NCBI GenBank assembly: GCA_946538975.1
Contig: CAMNHF010000004.1
Coordinates: 1-54,701, forward strand
Origin: an uncultured Clostridia bacterium
GTDB taxonomy: Bacteria > Bacillota > Clostridia > Christensenellales > Aristaeellaceae
Direction of reading: 5' to 3'
Length of the DNA stretch: 54,701 nucleotides
A model generated the notes under the pieces. The model was not told the origin of the DNA, searched no databases, and saw nothing but the letters and a program-made list of their open reading frames with translations. A program made the position numbers and the translations under genes. This document shows positions 15,718 through 22,959 of the stretch, in pieces. The stretch's first letter is position 1, and every line of letters starts with the position of its first letter.

Positions 15718-16728
15718 TCACACATCGATAAACTTGCGGAATTCGGGCAGAATGCCGATGCCGTCGGGGTAGTGGGCGGCGAACTGCGGCACCGCGTGGC
15801 TGGGGAAGGAATTGCCCTCGATGAAGGTGGGGCCGTCCGGGGTGATCGCCACGTCCCAGGCGACGAAGCGCATCTGCGGCACCTTCTGCGCGGCCTCCAT
15901 GCACATGGCCTTGGCTTCCTCCCAATAGGGGATCGTGAAGCCGATGATCGGCGTGCCGGTGATCGGGTGCGTCTCGTAGCGGTTGCCGGCCTTGTCGGCG
16001 CCGACGGTCAGCAGCTTGCCGCTGGCCAGGTCGATGCGCGCCGCCATGCCGCCGCAGTCCACGTTGTCCATCACCTTGCCGTTGCCGATGCGCAGGAAGG
16101 CGTAGACGATGCCCTGCTGCTTGTCGCCCAGCAGGGTGGCGATGCGGCAGGTGTTGACGGAGGTGGGGCACAGGCGCGCCATCTCCGGGTGCTGCACCAC
16201 GATCTCCTCCAGGATGCCGATGCCGTCCTTCAGCAGCAGGCTGCGGAAGGCCTCCATGCCGCCTGCCCACTGCGCCTTCGTGTACTTCTGGATGCCCTGC
16301 CCGCTGGAGCCCTCCAGGGGCTTGCCGATCAGGGCGTCGCGGCCCTCGGTGATGGCGGCCAGCTCCTCCGGCTTCGTCTCCGGGGTGATCAGCAGCCACT
16401 TGCGCGGGATCCACCGGGCGAAGAGGGTGTTGAACTGGGTCTTGTCGTCAAAGAAGTGCCAGTACGCCTTGTCATTCATCCTGCGGACGATGCTGTTGGA
16501 CACGCCGCGGGTGATGACCGTGCGGCGCTGGGCGTCGTTCAGGCGGTACATCTCCGCGATCTTGTAGTCCATGTAGCCCGCGTTGTATTTGATGCCGCAG
16601 CGCAGCATGTCCGCCAGCAGCCACAGGCGGCTCTTCCCGCTGCGCTCCTTCAGCAGCTTTGTGGTCGCCCACATCTTTTTCCAGTCCATCCGGACCAGGC
16701 GCTTGAAGAAGAAGGAAATTCTGCTCAT
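15718..16728 (-). CDS. Sugar-transfer-associated ATP-grasp protein
   Basis: A 336-aa cytoplasmic protein resembling the ATP-grasp family found beside glycosyltransferases (ATPgrasp_ST). Visible features are a basic N-terminus (MSRISFFFKRLVRMDWKK), IGKPLEGSSGQGIQKY (the nucleotide-binding loop), VQHPEMARLCPTSVNTCRI, a GGMAARIDLASGKL segment and VAWDVAITPDGPTFIEGN (metal- and ATP-binding acidic residues). Family members are thought to ligate a carboxylate to an amine or sugar-linked acceptor during surface polysaccharide synthesis. No glycosyltransferase lies nearby in the window. The gene follows ychF by only 15 nt, which suggests co-transcription. The start has GAGGAG unusually close (3 nt); Met14 is an alternative. 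Confidence 0.8.
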   Translation of the reverse strand: MSRISFFFKRLVRMDWKKMWATTKLLKERSGKSRLWLLADMLRCGIKYNAGYMDYKIAEMYRLNDAQRRTVITRGVSNSIVRRMNDKAYWHFFDDKTQFNTLFARWIPRKWLLITPETKPEELAAITEGRDALIGKPLEGSSGQGIQKYTKAQWAGGMEAFRSLLLKDGIGILEEIVVQHPEMARLCPTSVNTCRIATLLGDKQQGIVYAFLRIGNGKVMDNVDCGGMAARIDLASGKLLTVGADKAGNRYETHPITGTPIIGFTIPYWEEAKAMCMEAAQKVPQMRFVAWDVAITPDGPTFIEGNSFPSHAVPQFAAHYPDGIGILPEFRKFIDV

Positions 16729-16743
16729 ATGCTCCTCGCCGCC

Positions 16744-17844
16744 TCACACGTTGAACTTGAACAGCACGATGTCGCCGTCCTTCATCACGTAATCCTTGCC
16801 CTCGGAGCGCACCAGGCCCTTCTCCTTGCAGGCGGCCATGCTGCCCATCTCCTGCAGGGTGTCGAAGGGCACGACCTCCGCCCGGATGAAGCCGCGCTCG
16901 AAGTCGGTGTGGATCTTGCCGGCGGCCTGCGGGGCCTTGGTGCCCTTCTTGATCGTCCAGGCGCGGCACTCGTCCTCGCCGCAGGTCAGGAAGGAGATCA
17001 GCCCCAGCAGGTGGTAGCAGGCGGTGATCATCCGCTCCATGCCGCTCTGGCCGATGCCGAGATCCTGCAGGAATTCCGCCTTCTCCTCCGCGTCCATCTG
17101 GGAGATTTCCTCCTCAATCGCGGCGGAGATGACCAGCATTTCCGCGCCTTCCGCCTCCGCGATTGAGCGCACCTCCCGCAGGGCGGGAACCTCCGCCTCC
17201 GGCTTGCCCAGATCCTCCTCGGCGATGTTGGCGGCGTAGATGACGGGCTTGGCGGTCAAAAGGAAGAAGCCGTCCAGGATGGGCTTGTCCTCCGGCTCGA
17301 TGGCCAGGGTGCGGGCGGGGCGGGACTCGTTCAGGTGGGCGATCAGGGCGTCGCACAGCTCGCATTCCCGCTGGGCCGCCTTGTCGCCGCCGTTGCGGGC
17401 GCGCTGGGCCTTGTCGCGGCGGCGCTGCACGGTGTCCAGGTCGGCGTAGATCAGCTCCAGATTGACCGTCTCGATGTCGCTGCGCGGATCGGAGGAGCAG
17501 TCGGCGCGGATGATGTTCTCATCCTCAAAGCAGCGCACGACGTGCACGATGGCGTCCACCTCGCGGATGTGGGAGAGGAACTTGTTGCCCAGGCCCTCGC
17601 CGTGGCTGGCGCCCTTCACCAGGCCCGCGATGTCCACAAACTCGATCGTGGTGGGGGTGACCTTCTTGGGGTGATACATGTCCGCCAGCACGTCCAGCCG
17701 GTGGTCGGGCACCATCACCATGCCGGTGTTCGGCTCGATGGTGCAAAAGGGGAAATTCGCCGCCTGGGCGTTGCTGGTCTGGGTGATCGCGTTGAACAGG
17801 GTGCTCTTGCCCACGTTGGGCAGCCCTACGACGCCTAATTTCAT
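16744..17844 (-). CDS. ychF: Ribosome-associated ATPase YchF
   Basis: A 366-aa Obg-family P-loop protein of full length. G1 is GLPNVGKST (residues 7-15) and the G2/G3 region is CTIEPNTG and DIAGLVKGASHGEGLGNKFL. The G4-equivalent is NIAEED, where the NxxE motif replaces NKxD and gives the family its ATP preference. A coiled-coil insert (QRRRDKAQRARNGGDKA) and the C-terminal TGS-like domain (GEDECRAWTIKKGTKAPQAA, IHTDFERGFIRAEVV) complete it. YchF binds ribosomes and is linked to stress responses. The start has GAGGAG 9 nt upstream. A consensus promoter lies 40-65 nt upstream, and the ATP-grasp gene follows directly. Confidence 0.95.
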   Translation of the reverse strand: MKLGVVGLPNVGKSTLFNAITQTSNAQAANFPFCTIEPNTGMVMVPDHRLDVLADMYHPKKVTPTTIEFVDIAGLVKGASHGEGLGNKFLSHIREVDAIVHVVRCFEDENIIRADCSSDPRSDIETVNLELIYADLDTVQRRRDKAQRARNGGDKAAQRECELCDALIAHLNESRPARTLAIEPEDKPILDGFFLLTAKPVIYAANIAEEDLGKPEAEVPALREVRSIAEAEGAEMLVISAAIEEEISQMDAEEKAEFLQDLGIGQSGMERMITACYHLLGLISFLTCGEDECRAWTIKKGTKAPQAAGKIHTDFERGFIRAEVVPFDTLQEMGSMAACKEKGLVRSEGKDYVMKDGDIVLFKFNV

Positions 17845-17881
17845 GGAAAGCCGCTCCTCTCAGAATTGGTCTGCACGGCCT

Positions 17882-17910
17882 ATTATAGCCGGAAACACGC
17901 GGAATTGCAA
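17882..17910 (-). promoter_or_regulatory. Promoter of ychF
   Basis: Reading leftward: TTGCAA, 17 bp, TATAAT, with the -10 ending 38 nt before the ychF ATG. Confidence 0.75.
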
Positions 17911-18054
17911 TGCGGAAAGAAAAAAGACGCGCACATCCTGTTTCGCCGCTGTCACTGTTCAGCGTATGGGGAAGGGGACTTTGGCGCAGGTTGCATATGC
18001 TCCCAAACACGCTCAGACTCATCCTTGGCCCGCGGGCTGGCCAGTAACCCGCCG

Positions 18055-18200
18055 CCGCTGCTCCCGGCAAGCGTGTCCGGGGAGGCATGCACACCGTGCA
18101 AAACCCCCCGCCCCAAAGAACGGCCTTTAGGAAAGGATAGGGGTCCGGGGGAAGGGAAAGCCTTTTCCGCCCGGAAAAGGTTTCCCTTCCCCCGGAAGCT
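18055..18200 (+). repeat. Palindromic intergenic repeat, copy 3
   Basis: The core at 18147-18193 (GGGGGAAGGGAAAGCCTTTT and its mirror) is preceded by GGATAGGGGTC, CCCCAAAG, CGTGCAAAA and AGCGTGTCCGG, in the same order as copy 2 and the reverse of copy 1. A second fragment, GTTCAGCGTATGGGGAAGG at about 17964, resembles the edge of copy 1, so the site may be a composite. With the ychF promoter this fills the gap 17845-18206. Confidence 0.7.
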
Positions 18201-18206
18201 CCGCCC

Positions 18207-18659
18207 TCACGCCTCCGGAATCTCCCGGCGCAGGTACACCATGTCCCGCAGCTGCACGCCGGCCTCGATGATCGGGTGGTCGTAGTGGTCGGTGAAGAAA
18301 TTCGCCACGGTGTGATGGCGCCTGAAGCCGCAGGCCTCGTAGAAGGGGATGGTCAGGGGGCTGTCGCCGGTGCCGGCCTGCAGCGCGGTGAAGCGGCCCC
18401 GGCAGCGGCGCACCAGGAATTCGATCAGCGCCCTCCCGTAGCCCCGCCCCTGGCAGCCGGGCGCGACGGCGATATTCTTGATCTCCAGCACGCCGCCGCC
18501 CTCGTCGGTGACGATGCACTCCGCCTTGACGCCGTCGTCCTCCAGCACATACATGTCGCCCCGGTGCAGATAGCGGGCGACCATGTCCTCCTGCTCGTCC
18601 GCCAGCAGCAGCAGCGGGAGATACGCCTCCCGGTTCCCGGTGACCTCACGGATGATCAA
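18207..18659 (-). CDS. GNAT-family N-acetyltransferase
   Basis: A 150-aa acetyltransferase of normal GNAT length. Motif A is LEIKNIAVAPGCQGRGYGRALIEFLV, which binds the acetyl-CoA pyrophosphate (QGRGYG). Motif B includes PFYEACGFRRHHTVANFF. The frame extends upstream, but the best start is TTG 18659 (giving MIIREVTGNREAYL), with AGGAG 9 nt upstream; the extension would run through a terminator hairpin. The acceptor substrate is unknown; similar proteins occur widely in gut Clostridia. No promoter of its own was seen between the upstream terminator and the start, so it may depend on read-through. Confidence 0.85.
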   Translation of the reverse strand: MIIREVTGNREAYLPLLLLADEQEDMVARYLHRGDMYVLEDDGVKAECIVTDEGGGVLEIKNIAVAPGCQGRGYGRALIEFLVRRCRGRFTALQAGTGDSPLTIPFYEACGFRRHHTVANFFTDHYDHPIIEAGVQLRDMVYLRREIPEA

Positions 18660-18686
18660 ATTGCCTCTCTCCTTTTGGCCTGATGC

Positions 18687-18722
18687 AAAAGCCTCCGCGC
18701 CGGGCCGTGGCCGGCGCGGAGG
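18687..18722 (-). terminator. Strong hairpin terminating the secreted 479-aa protein gene
   Basis: A perfect 12-bp stem (CCTCCGCGCCGG pairing with CCGGCGCGGAGG) with a 7-nt loop, followed on the minus strand by CTTTTGC. It starts 5 nt after the stop codon. Confidence 0.8.
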
Positions 18723-18727
18723 TGCTG

Positions 18728-20167
18728 TCAGGGCCTTTCCGCGGGATTGTAACAGTCGAAATGCTCCAGCCGCCACGCCGGCGCGACCCGCATGACGGCG
18801 TCGATGCTGCCGTCGTCCGGCAGCGCCTGGCGGACACAGAGGTACTTTTCGCCCTCTGCCTCCAGCCACCAGACCTGCTCCAGGCTGTCCATGAGGCCGG
18901 CGGCCCCGGGATTGGCCTCCTGCAGGAAGGTCAGCAGCTTTGCCGTGGCCTCCGCGGCGAGGGCTTCATCCGGGAAGGCGTCCTCGCGGCGCTGATCATA
19001 GGCGAGATCCCAGGCGTTGGTGAGCAGCTCCAGCTGCAGCAGGTTGTAGTCGTTGTCCGCGGCGGCCCGCAGCATCGTGGACATGTCGCCGGTGGCAAAG
19101 TCCACATAGATGAGATCGCTGTCGTACAGGCCGGTGCCGCGGTAGATCCAGTATTCGCCGTCGGTGATGCCCTCATCGCTGAAGCCGGCCTCGTGCCAGG
19201 TGCGCCCCGCCTTTTGCATAAAGGCCTCGGCGGTGTCCGGCTCGATGGGCTCCGGTGCCTCCTCGGGCACGTCCGGCATGGTCAGGGCCTCGTAATAGGG
19301 AATCACGTCATACGCGGCCGGATCAAAGGGATCGACATGGCTCTCGCCCCAGCCGGAGACCTGCAGGGAGAAGGAAGCGTCCAGCACGCGGTCGCCGTCG
19401 CTGATGGTTTCCAGGGTCACGGAGGCGCTGCCGGAGATCCCGCTCAGCCGGCCCGCAGCGTCCAGCTTCACCGTGACATCCGCCTGCCGCAGCGCGAAGT
19501 GCTCCGTGCAGTAGAGAATGCCCTCGGTGGGGGTGATGAAGCTGGCCATGGGCAGCGGATTGTTGGCGGTCAGGTGGTCGAAATCCATGCCGAAGTATCT
19601 TTCGGCGGCGAACTGGGCCGCCAGATTCAGCGCGGCGTTCACCGGCTCGGGCGTGTTCCCGTCCAGCTGCACATGCATTTCCGTGCCCTCGCCGCTCTCT
19701 GTCACGCTGAGGGCGTCGCCCAGCAGGGCGTCGGCCTGGCCGGCCAGAAGCCGCAGCAGGTCGGTGACCAGGCTCAGCTGCGCGGAGCGGCGGAGGATCG
19801 TATTGCTGGCCGCGGTCAGGCCGGTGCGGTAGATGCCCGGATCAAAGACCTCCATCACGTAGACGTTCTCGCCGTCCGCGATGACGGTGTAGCCGCCCGC
19901 CCGCTCGGTGCCGTTGGAGCGGGGCGTGTTCAGCGCCAGCTTCCACAGGGAGCGCTCGCCGTCCTGCACATAGGTGCCGTCGGCGGTCTTGAACCAGGCG
20001 CCGTCCAGGGAGAACTCCGCATGGCCCTCCATCGTGACATTGCTGCTGTTGAACAGGAGCTGCCAGGCAGCGTCGTAAACCCGGGTGACTGCGCTCTCCG
20101 CCAGCGCGTTGACCGTCAGAATGAGAGCCAGCACGAGGGCGGCCAGCAGGATTGCAATTCTCTTCAT
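18728..20167 (-). CDS. Secreted protein of unknown function (479 aa)
   Basis: A signal peptide (MKRIAILLAALVLALILTVNALAES, cleavage after ALA) precedes a 450-residue extracellular region. No recognised domain was found. The N-terminal half is beta-rich (VTMEGHAEFSLDGAWFKTADGTYVQDG, NVYVMEVFDPGIY) and looks like an LppX/LolA-type lipoprotein fold, measuring a change in a substrate protein. That resemblance is weak. A mid-section alternates strands (ASVTLETISDGDRVLDASFSLQV), then an acidic linker (PDVPEEAPEPIEPDT) leads to a mixed C-terminal domain (GEYWIYRGTGLYDSDLIYVDF). No cysteine lipobox is present. The start has only a weak purine-rich site (GAAGAAG). It sits alone with its own terminator. 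Confidence 0.75.
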   Translation of the reverse strand: MKRIAILLAALVLALILTVNALAESAVTRVYDAAWQLLFNSSNVTMEGHAEFSLDGAWFKTADGTYVQDGERSLWKLALNTPRSNGTERAGGYTVIADGENVYVMEVFDPGIYRTGLTAASNTILRRSAQLSLVTDLLRLLAGQADALLGDALSVTESGEGTEMHVQLDGNTPEPVNAALNLAAQFAAERYFGMDFDHLTANNPLPMASFITPTEGILYCTEHFALRQADVTVKLDAAGRLSGISGSASVTLETISDGDRVLDASFSLQVSGWGESHVDPFDPAAYDVIPYYEALTMPDVPEEAPEPIEPDTAEAFMQKAGRTWHEAGFSDEGITDGEYWIYRGTGLYDSDLIYVDFATGDMSTMLRAAADNDYNLLQLELLTNAWDLAYDQRREDAFPDEALAAEATAKLLTFLQEANPGAAGLMDSLEQVWWLEAEGEKYLCVRQALPDDGSIDAVMRVAPAWRLEHFDCYNPAERP

Positions 20168-20233
20168 GATCTTCTTCGGCGGGAAACTCCCGCGTCCTTT
20201 CTGAGAGATTCCGGGCAGCGGCGCGCAGACGCA

Positions 20234-20278
20234 GAAAACCGCCTCCCGCAAAATGAAACGAAGCGGGAGGGCGGTTTC
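20234..20278 (-). terminator. Terminator after the DUF1653 gene
   Basis: A long GAAACCGCC...GGCGGTTTTC stem with one bulge and a 13-nt A/T-rich loop, ending in TTTTC on the minus strand, 36 nt beyond the stop codon. Confidence 0.75.
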
Positions 20279-20313
20279 ATGCATCGCAGGGAAAATCTTT
20301 GCGGCCGTCCCGC

Positions 20314-20691
20314 TCAGCACCGCGCAAAGCGGATGAAGGCCTGCCCGCCGCGGACGACCAGGCTCTGCCACATCCAGGCCGGGCGCACCCAGACGCCGCC
20401 TTCCCCGTACAGGGCGCGGTACACGACCATCGGCTCCTGCGTCTCGGAATGGCGGGCGATGGCGATGACCTCATATTCATTGCCCTTGAAGTGGCGCCAG
20501 CGGCCCGGGGTGATGGCCTGCACGGCCTCCTCCCAGCTGAGGAGCACGCTGAGCTCCGCGATGTCCTCCGGGCCGAACCGCTTCTCTCCGACGCGCAGGC
20601 CCTCCGCGCAGCCCTCCGCGGTGCCGCTGAAGACGGCTCCATCCCGGTCCTTAAGGCAGACCGGCTTTCCGATCAGGGACTGCAGATCCAT
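20314..20691 (-). CDS. DUF1653 domain protein
   Basis: A 125-aa protein. An N-terminal PRC/Sm-like beta segment (SLIGKPVCLKDRDGAVFSG, RVGEKRFGPEDIAEL) is followed by a DUF1653 domain (ITPGRWRHFKGNEYEVIAIA, ETQEPMVVYRALYGEGGVWV, RPAWMW). DUF1653 is a small beta-barrel-like domain of unknown function found alone or fused to other enzymes across bacteria. The start is the second in-frame ATG, with GGAGG 9 nt upstream, rather than ATG 20709. It lies 40 nt after the GltD-like gene on the same strand, so the two are probably co-transcribed. Confidence 0.8.
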   Translation of the reverse strand: MDLQSLIGKPVCLKDRDGAVFSGTAEGCAEGLRVGEKRFGPEDIAELSVLLSWEEAVQAITPGRWRHFKGNEYEVIAIARHSETQEPMVVYRALYGEGGVWVRPAWMWQSLVVRGGQAFIRFARC

Positions 20692-20731
20692 GGACGCCCT
20701 CCTCTCCATCTCCGCTCCATCGCGGCCGCGC

Positions 20732-22039
20732 TCAGGGGTGCAGCACCTGCTCGGCCTGGGCGGCTGCTTTGACCGTCTCCGCCACGGGCACGTCCGGGTA
20801 GTCGGTGGCCGGCGGCAGGGGCAGGGACTGCATATACTCGTGCATGGCCTCGGCCACGCGCTTGCTGTTGGCGACGGCCTCGACCACGGTGCGCGCGCCG
20901 CTGGCCGCGTCGCCGGCGGCGAACACGCCCGGCCGGCTGGTGTGGCCGTCCGCGTCGACGGTGAGCAGGCCCGTGGTGCTGGTGCTGATGTCGCGGGTGG
21001 AGGCGATCAGGTTGCTCTCGGCGCCCTGGCTCACCGCGACGATGACGCCGGTGCAGGGGTAGAGCTTCTCCGTGCCGGGGATGGGCACAATGCGGCCGTC
21101 CTCGTCCTTCCGGCTGTCCGCCAGCACCACGCCGTCCTCGCGGATCTCCAGGGTGCACTTGCTGAAGAGGAAGTCCACGCCCTCCAGCTTCGCGTAGCTG
21201 CTCTCATACTGGCTGGCGGTGATGCTGTCGCTGAGGCTCACGCAGGAGACATAGCGGGCGCCGTGGCGGATGGCCGTCCGGGCGCAGTCCATGGCACTGT
21301 TGCCGGTGCCGATGATCATGATGCGCTCGCCCAGGCGGAAGGCGGCGGGGCTGGCCAGATAGTTGATGGCGTAGGTCACGTGGCCCAGGCTTTCGCCGCG
21401 GATGTTCAGCTTGCGGGGCTTCCACAGGCCGGCGCCCACGAACACGCTCTGATAGCCGTCGCGGAACAGGTCATCGATGGTGACGGCGCTGCCGATGTAG
21501 GTGTTCGGCCGGAACTGGATGCCCTTCAGCTCCAGATGGCGGAAGGCCAGGTCATCCAGCACCGAATCCGGCAGGCGGAAGTCCGGGATGCCGTAGCGCA
21601 TGACGCCGCCCACCTTGTCCCGGCTGTCGAAGATCGTCACCTTGTAGCCGTAGCGGGCCAGGATGATGGCCACGGTGATGCCCGCCGGGCCCGCGCCGAT
21701 CACCGCCGCCTTGCGCCCGTTGGAGGGGGCGGGGCCCTTCACCATCTGGTTGGCGTAGGTGGAGGAGATGTAGCTCTCGATGACGGAGAAATGCACCGGC
21801 GCGTCCTTGATGCCCCGGACACAGTGGCCCTCGCACTGGTTCTCATGGTTGCAGACCAGGGCGCAGACCGTGGTCAGCGGATTGTTCTCGAACAGCATCC
21901 AGCCGGCCTCGTTCAGGCGGCCGTCCTTCAGCAGGCGGATGACCTCCGGAATGTTCGTGTGGATGGGGCAGCCCTTGCGGCAGCGGGGCTTCTTGCATTG
22001 CAGGCAGCGATTGGCCTCTTCCATGACGTGCAGTGCCAT
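20732..22039 (-). CDS. GltD-like FAD/NAD(P)H oxidoreductase with two Fe-S motifs
   Basis: A 435-aa protein of the glutamate synthase small-subunit family. The N-terminal Fer4_20 domain has two Cys groups, CLQCKKPRCRKGCP (residues 12-25) and CALVCNHENQCEGHC. Then come an FAD-binding GAGPAG (about 115), an NAD(P)H-binding GTGNSAMDCAR and a closing FAD motif GVFAAGDAASG. Such proteins pass electrons from NAD(P)H through FAD and Fe-S centres to a partner. No GltB or dihydropyrimidine dehydrogenase partner lies in the window, so it may act as a stand-alone or widely shared electron donor. The protein is cytoplasmic. Its own promoter lies about 80 nt upstream, and the DUF1653 gene follows. Confidence 0.88.
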   Translation of the reverse strand: MALHVMEEANRCLQCKKPRCRKGCPIHTNIPEVIRLLKDGRLNEAGWMLFENNPLTTVCALVCNHENQCEGHCVRGIKDAPVHFSVIESYISSTYANQMVKGPAPSNGRKAAVIGAGPAGITVAIILARYGYKVTIFDSRDKVGGVMRYGIPDFRLPDSVLDDLAFRHLELKGIQFRPNTYIGSAVTIDDLFRDGYQSVFVGAGLWKPRKLNIRGESLGHVTYAINYLASPAAFRLGERIMIIGTGNSAMDCARTAIRHGARYVSCVSLSDSITASQYESSYAKLEGVDFLFSKCTLEIREDGVVLADSRKDEDGRIVPIPGTEKLYPCTGVIVAVSQGAESNLIASTRDISTSTTGLLTVDADGHTSRPGVFAAGDAASGARTVVEAVANSKRVAEAMHEYMQSLPLPPATDYPDVPVAETVKAAAQAEQVLHP

Positions 22040-22114
22040 CTGATTCCCTCCGTATCTTCCTTTCAGCAGCGCGGCGTTTCCCGTCCGGGAGCCTTCCGCG
22101 CCGATCCTGTTTCC

Positions 22115-22142
22115 ATTATACGCGATTTTGACCCGTTTGCAA
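22115..22142 (-). promoter_or_regulatory. Promoter of the GltD-like gene
   Basis: On the minus strand: TTGCAA, 16 bp, TATAAT, about 75 nt before the start codon. Confidence 0.65.
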
Positions 22143-22185
22143 GGAGAAAAGCCGGAAAGAGACGGAAGAAGGGGCTTAGCGGGGC

Positions 22186-22959
22186 TTAGATACCGAAGCC
22201 CTGCTGCAGCAGCCAGCGGGCGGCCTCGCGCAGCCAGTTCGCGCTGACCGGCTCGTCGGCGGAGAGCCCCAGCCCGTGGCGGCCGTGAGGGGTCACGTGC
22301 AGCTCGAAGGGGATGTGGTGCGCGGCCAGGGCCATGCCCAGCTGCAGGCTGTTCTGCACGGGCACAAGGCCGTCGTCGGAGGTGTGCCAGAGGAAGGCCG
22401 GCGGCGTTTCGTCCGTCACATTCTCCTCAGCGGAGAATCGCCGGCGCAGGCCCTCGTCATCCGCCTGCGCGCCTAGCAGGGCGGTGCGGGAGCCCTCATG
22501 GGTGAATTCGCCCATGGACACCACGCCGTAGCAGCTGATGAAGCAGTCCGGCCGGGAGGAGAGGCGCTCCACCGGATCCTCCGCGCCGGGATTGCCGCGA
22601 TCCCACAGCGTCGCCGCGCAGCAGCACAGGTTGGCCCCGGCGGAGAAACCGAGGATGCCCACCTTCTCATAGCCGCGGGCCCGGGCCGTCCGGATGGCGC
22701 GCAGCGCGTCGCTCAGCGGGGCTTCCCGGTGGCAGGGGCGGACGCGGTAGTCCAGCACGGCTGCCGAGATGCCCATGGCACTGAGGGCTGCGGCGATCGG
22801 CAGGCCCTCGTGCTCCGCCTTGAATTCGTAGCCACCGCCGGGGCAGACGACCACCAGGCCGCGCGTGCCTTCCGCCTCGCAGAAGTCCAGCGAGGGCTGC
22901 GCCTGGGAGCTGCTCTCCCGGGTATAGGGCGCCGTGCCGGGATACAGATTCACCTTCAT
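22186..22959 (-). CDS. Alpha/beta hydrolase (BD-FAE/acetyl-esterase type)
   Basis: A 257-aa cytoplasmic esterase-like protein without a signal peptide. The oxyanion-hole motif is [10 protein letters not shown] (residues 37-46). The nucleophile elbow is GFSAGA, with Ser about 105. The acid is probably in [10 protein letters not shown], and the catalytic His lies in HGRHGLGL. This layout matches the BD-FAE/acetyl-xylan-esterase-like group, which removes acyl groups from plant or other oligosaccharides. The substrate is not certain. Its ATG overlaps the uvrA stop (ATGA), so it is translationally coupled to a DNA repair gene, probably by chance of gene packing. The secreted glycosidases at 26-29.5 kb lie on the other strand. 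Confidence 0.85.
   Translation of the reverse strand: MKVNLYPGTAPYTRESSSQAQPSLDFCEAEGTRGLVVVCPGGGYEFKAEHEGLPIAAALSAMGISAAVLDYRVRPCHREAPLSDALRAIRTARARGYEKVGILGFSAGANLCCCAATLWDRGNPGAEDPVERLSSRPDCFISCYGVVSMGEFTHEGSRTALLGAQADDEGLRRRFSAEENVTDETPPAFLWHTSDDGLVPVQNSLQLGMALAAHHIPFELHVTPHGRHGLGLSADEPVSANWLREAARWLLQQGFGI

Noticed and set aside
5993-18200. The three palindromes as a CRISPR array
   Set aside because: Copies are kilobases apart, in both orientations, and there are no cas genes.
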